Below, in pieces: positions 7,579 to 12,597 of a DNA stretch of 12,597 nucleotides. Made by a program: the position numbers and the translations under genes. The stretch lies in NCBI GenBank assembly GCA_964408735.1, contig CAYPAX010000122.1:1-12597 (forward strand), in the 5' to 3' direction. Numbering within the stretch: position 1 is the stretch's first letter; the number at the start of each line of letters is the position of its first letter. The stretch is from UBA7887 sp964408735. Its GTDB lineage: Bacteria; Pseudomonadota; Alphaproteobacteria; UBA7887. The notes under the pieces are model-generated. The model was given only the letters and a program-made list of their open reading frames with translations. It was not told where the DNA came from and did no database searches.

Positions 7579-8730
7579 CTAGCTCCACTTGAGTTCTTGG
7601 CCCGCCACTGCGTCCGGGGTGACGTAGCCGAGACTGCCTGACATCATGTAGTCGAGCTGGATCTTGAACACGCGCGCCGCGCTCTCGTCTTTGTTGGCCC
7701 AGCTGAACCAGCGCGGAATGGCAACCTTGGTGAAGGCTTCGACGTCGCGCTCGGACAGGCGAGTAACCCGCGTTCCGGCGTCAGCGAACTTGCCCCAGGC
7801 TTCCTGATCGGCCTTCTGGATTGCTGCGTGGTGAAGGTCGGAATAGACGTGCACCTCCATCTCGACAAACTGCTTCATTTCCGGCGACAGCGCTTGCCAG
7901 GAACGATCTCCGACAGTCAGATCCATCAGATCGACCGGTTGATACAGCGACATGAAGCCTGGCGGACCCATGGAGATGAAACGCGTCACCTGATGGAAGC
8001 CGAGGGCGTAGTTGACCGCCGGGCCGACATAATCGGCAACGTCGATGGTGCCCTTCTCCAGCGCCGGGAAGATATCCGAGCCCGGCATCAGCGTGGTCTT
8101 GGCGCCGATATCCTGGAATATCTCCGCCACCATGCCGCCGGGCAGGCGCATCTTGCGACCGCGAAAATCCTCCAGCGAGCGGATCGGCACTTTCGAATGG
8201 ATGATGTTGGGGCCGTGGTGAATGGGCCCGACATAGTACATGCCCTGCTTGGCGAACAGCTCGCGGGCGATCTCGAGGCCGCCCAAGCCGTAATAGAACA
8301 CGTCCCATTCATGCGGGTTGCGCAGGCCTGCGGGATAGGAGGTGAGGAACACCGAGGCCGGCATACGCCCGGCCCAATAGATGGTGAAGGGGTTCATGGC
8401 GTCGAGAACGCCGTTCTTCACCGCATCGAAAAGCTGGAAGTCGCCGACCACGTCCTTGGCACCGAAGCCCTGGAAAGCCAGCTCGCCACCGGTCTTTTCG
8501 GCGATGGTCGTGCACCAGTCCTTGAATATCTGCAGGCCGATGCCGCCGGGCCAGGAGGTCTGCACCTTCCACGTCGTGCCCTCGGCCTTGGCGGTGCCGA
8601 TATAAGGTGCGCCAATCTGGCTCGTCGCCGCCAGGACGGCTGCCGTACCGCCCGTGGCGAGCGCAGCTTGCAACATGCGCCGGCGCGTGGTCGCCGCGGC
8701 CTTGGCGGTCCGTTCGCTACGATTGCTCAT
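7579..8730 (-). CDS. dctP: TRAP transporter substrate-binding protein DctP
   Basis: This is a 383-aa periplasmic ligand-binding protein. The start at 8730 (MSNRSERT) is chosen because GGGAGG lies 7 bp upstream; the frame is open 14 codons further but has no such site. Residues 14-20 (TTRRRML) form a twin-arginine-like motif before a hydrophobic stretch. AKA/E (47-50) is a plausible cleavage site, so Tat export is likely. The mature protein shows the DctP fold: an opening WKVQTSW strand, GRKMRLPGG with the conserved ligand-binding Arg (R195), and ALEKGTIDVADYVGPAVN leading into the second domain. The YVGP...GFHQV stretch recalls the TakP-type 2-oxoacid/hydroxy-acid binders, but that sub-assignment is tentative. 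First gene of the operon. Confidence 0.93.
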   Translation of the reverse strand: MSNRSERTAKAAATTRRRMLQAALATGGTAAVLAATSQIGAPYIGTAKAEGTTWKVQTSWPGGIGLQIFKDWCTTIAEKTGGELAFQGFGAKDVVGDFQLFDAVKNGVLDAMNPFTIYWAGRMPASVFLTSYPAGLRNPHEWDVFYYGLGGLEIARELFAKQGMYYVGPIHHGPNIIHSKVPIRSLEDFRGRKMRLPGGMVAEIFQDIGAKTTLMPGSDIFPALEKGTIDVADYVGPAVNYALGFHQVTRFISMGPPGFMSLYQPVDLMDLTVGDRSWQALSPEMKQFVEMEVHVYSDLHHAAIQKADQEAWGKFADAGTRVTRLSERDVEAFTKVAIPRWFSWANKDESAARVFKIQLDYMMSGSLGYVTPDAVAGQELKWS

Positions 8731-8801
8731 ATCGATCCCTCCCGTTTTGTACTGCGCGGCATGGTATATCATCCGAAACCATGACGCACGAAAGGCCGAC
8801 C
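8731..8801. promoter_or_regulatory. Divergent intergenic region between dctP and the acyl-CoA synthetase
   Basis: These 71 bp must hold the promoters for both the minus-strand TRAP operon and the plus-strand synthetase, unless one starts inside the other gene. An A/T-rich block around 8764-8775 (GGTATATCATCC) could serve as a -10 element in either direction, but no convincing -35/-10 pair with normal spacing is visible. The minus-strand GGGAGG (8738-8743) serves dctP and the plus-strand AAAGG (8791-8795) serves the synthetase. No clear operator palindrome is present, and no regulator gene is in the window. Confidence 0.4.
8738..8743 (-). promoter_or_regulatory. Shine-Dalgarno of dctP
   Basis: GGGAGG on the minus strand lies 7 bp before the ATG at 8730. 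It decides in favour of the 383-aa product that begins just ahead of the twin-arginine leader, over the longer frame starting at 8772. Confidence 0.7.
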
Positions 8802-10313
8802 ATGCATCCGGGCATACATGCCGAAAGCGATCCAGACAAGCCGGCTCTGATCATGGCGGCGAGCGGACAGACGTTAAGCTTTCGCGAGTTCGAATATCTG
8901 TCGCGGCGCTGCGCCCAGCTGTTCCGCAGCCGCGGCCTGAAGCCGGGCGATGCTATCGCGCTATGCCTGGAGAACCACCCCTGGTTCCTGCCCATTTGCT
9001 GGGGCGCCCATCGCGCCGGGCTGACTTATACCTGCCTCGCCACCCACCTGGGCGGCGACGAGGCGGCCTATATCGTCAGCGATTGCGGCGCCGGTTTGTA
9101 TATTGGCTCCGCCGCCAAGGCCGATGTTGCCGAGGCCCTTCTCGCCGCAATGGCGGGGCCGGCACATTGGTTCATGCTCGACGGCACCAGCGCCGGCTTC
9201 GAGGCTTTCGAGGATGCCGTGGCGGCCCAGCCCGCGGAGCCCGTTGTCGACGAGAGCGAAGGCGCGGACATGCTCTATTCGTCCGGCACAACGGGCCGGC
9301 CCAAGGGCGTCGAGGTAACGCTGTCCGGCGATCCGCTGGGCACCGTCAATCCGCGCTGGGAAGCCCTGGGCGCGCTTTACGGCATGACAGCGGAAGCCAT
9401 CTATCTCTCTCCGGCACCGCTCTATCACGCGGCCCCGCTGCGCTTCTGCCTCGGCTTCCTGCGCCGTGGCGCGACATTGGTGATCATGGAGCGCTTCGAT
9501 GCGGAGGCGGCGCTCGCCACCATTGCCCGCTACAGGGTCAGCCACAGCCAGTGGGTACCGACCATGTTCGTGCGCATGCTCAAGCTGGCGCCGGCGGCGC
9601 GGGCGGAACACGATCTCTCCAGCCTCAAGATCGCGATCCACGCCGCCGCCCCCTGCCCCATCCCCGTGAAGGAGCAGATGATCGCGTGGTGGGGGCCGAT
9701 CCTGCATGAGTATTACGCTGGCACCGAAGGCAACGGCATCACCGTGATCGACAGCGCCGCGTGGCTCGCCCACAAGGGCTCCGTCGGGCAACCGGCGACC
9801 GGCGAGGTGCATATCTGCGACGAGGACGGCATGGAGCTGCCGGCGGGCGAGACGGGCGTGGTCTACTTCGGCGGCGGCGACGATTTCGCCTATCACAACG
9901 ACCCGGACAAGACCGCCAGCGCTCACCACGCCAAAGGCTGGACCACACTCGGCGATGTCGGGCATGTGGACGGGGAGGGCTATCTCTATCTCACCGACCG
10001 CCTCGCCCACACCATCATCTCGGGCGGCGTCAACATCTATCCTCAGGAGATCGAGAACCTGCTGGTGATGCACCCGACGGTGCTCGACGCCGCCGTGTTC
10101 GGCATTCCCCATGAGGAGCTCGGCGAGCAGGTGCATGCGGTGGTGCAGCCGGTATCCGGTGCCGAGGCGTCGGCAGCGGAGCTGCTCGGCTATTGCCGCG
10201 ATCATCTCTCGCACGTCAAATGCCCGCGCAGCCTGGACTTCTCGGAAGAATTGCCACGCCAGGCCAACGGCAAGCTCTACAAGCGCCTGCTCAAGGAGCC
10301 TTACTGGCGCTAG
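8802..10313 (+). CDS. AMP-forming acyl-CoA synthetase (ANL superfamily)
   Basis: The product is 503 aa, a normal length for this class. It activates a carboxylic acid with ATP to an acyl-adenylate, then transfers it to CoA. DMLYSSGTTGRPKGVEV (156-172) is the phosphate-binding A3 loop. YYAGTEG (304-310) is motif A5. TTLGDVGHVDGEGYLYLTDR (381-400) carries the ribose-binding Asp and the hinge. IISGGVNIYPQEIEN (405-419) is A8, and PRQANGKLYKR (485-495) contains the catalytic Lys491 region (A10). The start at 8802 is preferred: AAAGG sits 6 bp upstream and MHPGIHA...PDKPA is the usual N-terminus of this subgroup. The ATG at 8781 would add seven residues and lacks a site. It is divergent from the TRAP operon. 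The acid substrate (medium/long chain, hydroxy or aromatic) is not determinable here. Confidence 0.93.
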   Translation: MHPGIHAESDPDKPALIMAASGQTLSFREFEYLSRRCAQLFRSRGLKPGDAIALCLENHPWFLPICWGAHRAGLTYTCLATHLGGDEAAYIVSDCGAGLYIGSAAKADVAEALLAAMAGPAHWFMLDGTSAGFEAFEDAVAAQPAEPVVDESEGADMLYSSGTTGRPKGVEVTLSGDPLGTVNPRWEALGALYGMTAEAIYLSPAPLYHAAPLRFCLGFLRRGATLVIMERFDAEAALATIARYRVSHSQWVPTMFVRMLKLAPAARAEHDLSSLKIAIHAAAPCPIPVKEQMIAWWGPILHEYYAGTEGNGITVIDSAAWLAHKGSVGQPATGEVHICDEDGMELPAGETGVVYFGGGDDFAYHNDPDKTASAHHAKGWTTLGDVGHVDGEGYLYLTDRLAHTIISGGVNIYPQEIENLLVMHPTVLDAAVFGIPHEELGEQVHAVVQPVSGAEASAAELLGYCRDHLSHVKCPRSLDFSEELPRQANGKLYKRLLKEPYWR

Positions 10314-10806
10314 CGCCGTGCAGAATGCCGATGCGACGGGCGCCCCAAGCGGACAGCAGCACGCCGCCGGTGAAGGCGATGACGCCGACATGAATGTCGG
10401 CGCTGTCGAGCAGGCGGCCGTCGACCACCAGCACCATCAGGGCGATCACGAAAACGTCGAGCATCGACCATTTCGACAGGCTGGCGAGCGTGCCCGCGAG
10501 CTTGGCCGAGCGCTCGCTGCCGCGCGGGCTTAGGAACCATAGCGCCAGGCACACCGCCACCTTGCCGATGGGGAAGAGCATGGTGAAGGCGAAGGTGATC
10601 AGGAACAGAAACCAGTCGCCGTCGATGAGGAACTTGTAGACCCCGCCGGCCAGCGAATATTCCTCCGACAGAAACAGCCGGCGCACGGTCACGGCCGGCA
10701 GGAACAGTCCGGCGCACAGCAAGGCCGCGGACAGCACCAGCCAGGCGCCCATCCAGCGATCGGCGCCGCTGCTGCTCGTTGCCAGGGTATCCCGTTCGCT
10801 CTTCAT
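10291..10806 (-). CDS. Single-domain PqiA-family inner-membrane protein
   Basis: This is a 171-aa membrane protein with about four helices (near 18-40, 65-92, 115-130 and 138-156). SKWSMLDVFVIALMVLVV (111-128) is the diagnostic motif of the paraquat-inducible protein A domain, and the preceding FPIGK (78-82) also fits. PqiA/YebS proteins usually carry two such domains and often a CxxC zinc ribbon; here there is one domain and no ribbon. Partners in the family (PqiB/MCE proteins) are absent from the window. The start at 10806 is preferred to the upstream in-frame ATG at 10854, because that codon lies inside the terminator hairpin of the previous gene. No ribosome binding site precedes 10806; see the leaderless promoter candidate. 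Its last 23 bp overlap the 3' end of the synthetase gene in convergent orientation. Confidence 0.85.
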   Translation of the reverse strand: MKSERDTLATSSSGADRWMGAWLVLSAALLCAGLFLPAVTVRRLFLSEEYSLAGGVYKFLIDGDWFLFLITFAFTMLFPIGKVAVCLALWFLSPRGSERSAKLAGTLASLSKWSMLDVFVIALMVLVVDGRLLDSADIHVGVIAFTGGVLLSAWGARRIGILHGASASKAP

Positions 10807-10813
10807 CGGCCGC

Positions 10814-10841
10814 AGTGTAGCGCAGACCGCCGCCACAAAGA
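10814..10841 (-). promoter_or_regulatory. Candidate promoter giving a leaderless pqiA-like mRNA
   Basis: On the minus strand TTCTTT is followed 17 bp later by TACACT (10814-10819), which matches TATAAT at four of six bases. The -35 match is weak. The ATG at 10806 lies exactly where transcription would begin, 7 nt after the -10. There is no Shine-Dalgarno, which is consistent with a leaderless transcript. This is suggestive only. Confidence 0.3.
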
Positions 10842-10870
10842 AAAGGCCGCGCATACCGTATTAGCGGCCT
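10836..10870 (-). terminator. Intrinsic terminator of the SPOR-protein gene
   Basis: Read on the minus strand, AGGCCGC (10864-10870) and GCGGCCT (10844-10850) form a 7-bp GC-rich stem with a 13-nt loop, followed directly by TTTCTTT. This is a classical rho-independent terminator. The TAA stop of the SPOR gene (10861-10863) lies inside the loop, so the coding sequence supplies the left arm. It separates that gene from the PqiA-like gene downstream. Confidence 0.68.
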
Positions 10871-11727
10871 ATACCCTTCGGCGCGAAGGCGAAGCAATCG
10901 ACGCCCACGGCTTTGAGCTGCGCGCACAGGGCCGCCGCCTTGTCGCGACTCATCAATGCCCCGACATGAAGCCTGTGGAAGATGCCGCGACCGTCATCGA
11001 GATTCGCGGTGGCGACGGAATGGCTAAACTCGCCGAGCAGCTCGGGTGCCCGTGCGGACGCCATCTCCCAGCCGACCGCTGCATCCTCGGCACTCCTGAA
11101 CGCGCCGATCTGCACCCGGAAGTGGGCTTCTGCGCCATCATCCTGAGGGGGCAGCATAGCAAGCGAAATTTCGGAAGACTCGACCTCTAGCGCTTCCGGC
11201 TCCGACGTGCCAGCGGCAGTTTCGACCGGCCCGATATAATCCTCATCCACTTCAGGTGCTTGCAACGGCGGGGCGGCCGGGCGAGTGGCAAGCGTCGTGG
11301 CCGCGACCGCTACCGGCCCCGGCGGCAAGTCGGGTCTTGGCAGACAGGTCGCCGTGACGAATGACATATGCTTCTGCCCGGCGAGGCGCGGATGGCTGTC
11401 GGTGGCGAAGCGGAGCTTTGCGCTCAAGTAAGTCTGTTCACCCGTGCGCCGGATAAAGCGTGGTCCTAAGGCCATATGGGTCTCTCGCATCATTGTCATC
11501 ACCAAGGGTCGGCCATCTCGCACATACGGCCATTCCAGGTGGACCTCACCGCCCGTGAGCCGGCCGCTGCTATTGTATCGCACCTGCATTCGCCCGCTTA
11601 GCTCGCCGCCAGGCAATGCCAGGGGCGGGCCGATATCGGCCAACCGGCCCCATACATCCAGATCGCGAGTCACCTGCAGCCGAAACGTGATGGCCGAACT
11701 CGCGCCGCGCCCTTCACCCTGATGCAA
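10861..11727 (-). CDS. SPOR-domain protein, probably missing its 5' end
   Basis: The annotated frame starts at a TTG at 11727 and gives 288 aa. Residues 1-130 form a beta-rich domain of unknown family. A Pro/Ala- and acidic-rich linker (130-200) follows. Residues 201-283 (AHFRVQIGAFRSAEDA... to ...LKAVGVDCFAF) are a SPOR domain, which binds denuded peptidoglycan glycan strands in the periplasm. A SPOR protein needs export, but no signal peptide or membrane helix follows the TTG. The same frame stays open upstream to a TAG at 11872-11874. Its last 16 codons before the TTG read like natural coding sequence (AREFIAEFACEGEIL), while the earlier part turns Arg/His-rich like an out-of-frame shadow of the VCBS gene. 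True coding therefore probably extends to about 11775 and the native 5' end is lost. GAAGGCGAG before the TTG could act as a weak site if the gene is intact. Confidence 0.72.
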   Translation of the reverse strand: MHQGEGRGASSAITFRLQVTRDLDVWGRLADIGPPLALPGGELSGRMQVRYNSSGRLTGGEVHLEWPYVRDGRPLVMTMMRETHMALGPRFIRRTGEQTYLSAKLRFATDSHPRLAGQKHMSFVTATCLPRPDLPPGPVAVAATTLATRPAAPPLQAPEVDEDYIGPVETAAGTSEPEALEVESSEISLAMLPPQDDGAEAHFRVQIGAFRSAEDAAVGWEMASARAPELLGEFSHSVATANLDDGRGIFHRLHVGALMSRDKAAALCAQLKAVGVDCFAFAPKGIGR

Positions 11728-11771
11728 AATCTCGCCTTCACAGGCGAACTCGGCGATAAACTCGCGTGCGG

Positions 11772-12543
11772 TTAACCGCCGCCGGCCGCGATGGTGACGA
11801 AGCCGTAGGTGCCCTGCACCACGTCGCCGGCTGCGCCGGAGTCGCCCTCGTCGCTCTGATGGGCAACCGCGCTAACCACGGCGCCGTCGGCGCCGACCGT
11901 GTCGGCCGCGCCTGTGCCAGCCTCGCTAACGCCCTCGATGACGTTGCCGCTGACGTTGTTGCCTTCGCCTTCCCGCACCACGTCGGTGTCGTCGGCCGCG
12001 CTCGGGCCGTCATCGTTGACGTCGATGGTCAGCGAGCTCGAGGAGGTCGAGCCGTCCGAGTCCTCGACGGTGTAGCTGAAGGAGACCTGCACCTGGTCGC
12101 TGTCGCCGGTGGTGTCGGCAACGTCATGCTCAGGCGTATTGTCGGTCAGGGCGAAAGTGTACTCGCCGGTCGCCTTGGTCACCGACAGGGTCCAGTAGTC
12201 GCCCGTGATGTCCAGGGTCGCGCCGTTGTCCACCGTCGCGAACGAGGTATGGCTAACCGCCGAGATCGAGCCCGCGCCGTCAAAGCCAAAGTCCGCGTTC
12301 AGCGTGTCGGTCACGGATTCCGTGCCCAGCTGGGACTGCGAGCCGATGTCATCGTCCGCCACGACGTCGCCGGCATCAAGCCCGGCCTCGTCGACTTCCT
12401 GACTGCTGACGCTTGCCGTCGGCTCGTTGGCGTCCGTGAACTCGATCGTCAGGGTCGCGGAAGAGGTGTCGCCGTCGGCATCGGTCACCGTGTAGGTGAA
12501 CTCGTCGGTATTGCCTGTCGGCACCGACTGCGTGAAGGAGGTG
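11772..12543 (-). pseudogene. Fragment of a large VCBS/cadherin-like repeat adhesin
   Basis: The frame is extremely rich in Asp, Gly, Ser, Thr and Val. It carries repeated Ig-like motifs: FTYTVTDADGDTSSATLTI, then FSYTVEDSDGSTSSSSLTIDV followed by NDDGPSAADD about 120 residues later. A final unit begins GADGAVVSAVAHQSDEGD and ends GTYGFVTIAAGGG. Such tandem VCBS/cadherin-like domains form calcium-stabilised stalks of very large type I-secreted adhesins or RTX proteins. Both ends look broken. Upstream the frame enters the IS terminus and hits TAA at 12558-12560. Downstream it stops at 11772-11774 where a unit would normally continue as ADGSYTYTL. The only internal start is a GTG at 12524 in mid-domain, with no signal. 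It is best treated as a non-functional remnant of a gene that may have been several kilobases long. Confidence 0.75.
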
Positions 12544-12597
12544 TAGCAGCCCGTTGATTAAGTGGCTTTGCTGATTCTCACTCCCAGACGATGAATG
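12544..12597. mobile_element. Terminus of a second insertion sequence
   Basis: TAGCAGCCCGTTGATTAAG (12544-12562) interrupts the VCBS reading frame. It resembles the TAGCAG-CTGTTGAAAAAG type of terminal inverted repeat seen on IS1182/IS5-like elements. The remaining 35 bp run off the window. On the minus strand a short frame (12558-12596) reads IHRLGVRISKAT then stops, and could be the last residues of a transposase. The family assignment is tentative; the abrupt loss of the VCBS pattern is the stronger evidence. Confidence 0.5.

Noticed and set aside
8961..10391. A 476-aa minus-strand frame opposite the acyl-CoA synthetase.
   Set aside because: Low-complexity Arg/His/Ala composition and no motif, while the plus strand holds every ANL motif in order.
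10807..10854. Longer PqiA-like protein starting at 10854.
   Set aside because: That ATG is inside the terminator hairpin loop of the upstream gene and has no ribosome binding site. The added residues are not part of the PqiA domain.
11772..12543. Asp-rich repeats considered as a CRISPR-like or tandem DNA repeat.
   Set aside because: The repetition is at protein level (Ig-like domain motifs). The DNA copies are diverged and have no regular spacers.

Overview
The window looks like a piece of a high-GC alphaproteobacterial chromosome. This is inferred from codon use, the Tat-type DctP leader, the tightly packed TRAP transporter operon and the PqiA/SPOR gene types; no rRNA or marker gene fixes the taxon. 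Both window ends look like termini of two different insertion sequences. Each abuts a protein-coding gene that is cut off at that point, so the 12.6 kb may be an assembly contig that stops at repeats.

Layout. 1-53: IS21-type terminus with two tandem repeats. 54-288 (+): 3' remnant of a multiheme c-type cytochrome cut by that IS. 294-8730 (-): seven co-directional, closely spaced genes. In transcription order they are dctP (TRAP substrate-binding protein), dctQ (small permease with an unusual N-terminal extension), dctM (large permease), an MBL-fold lactonase-like hydrolase, an exported alpha/beta hydrolase (lipase-like), a 901-aa DUF2339 membrane protein and a 93-aa exported coiled-coil protein. 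8731-8801: short divergent intergenic region. 8802-10313 (+): AMP-forming acyl-CoA synthetase. 10291-10806 (-): single-domain PqiA membrane protein whose 3' end overlaps the synthetase. 10836-10870: intrinsic terminator on the minus strand. 10861-11727 (-): SPOR-domain protein that appears to lack its 5' end. 11772-12543 (-): fragment of a large acidic VCBS/cadherin-like repeat adhesin. 12544-12597: terminus of a second IS.

How the genes may work together (inference). The TRAP system imports an organic acid, the periplasmic hydrolase may release such acids from esters, the cytoplasmic lactonase-like enzyme may open a lactone ring, and the divergently transcribed synthetase would activate the acid to its CoA thioester. 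That would be an ester/lactone scavenging module. The substrate cannot be read from the sequence.

The right-hand 1.7 kb looks rearranged. The VCBS frame ends abruptly in the middle of a repeat motif, and the SPOR frame is open upstream of any usable start codon. I see no CRISPR array, tRNA, rRNA, phage module or recognised defence system. The most unusual items are the DctQ N-terminal extension, the putative lactone/ester module and the broken VCBS/SPOR region.
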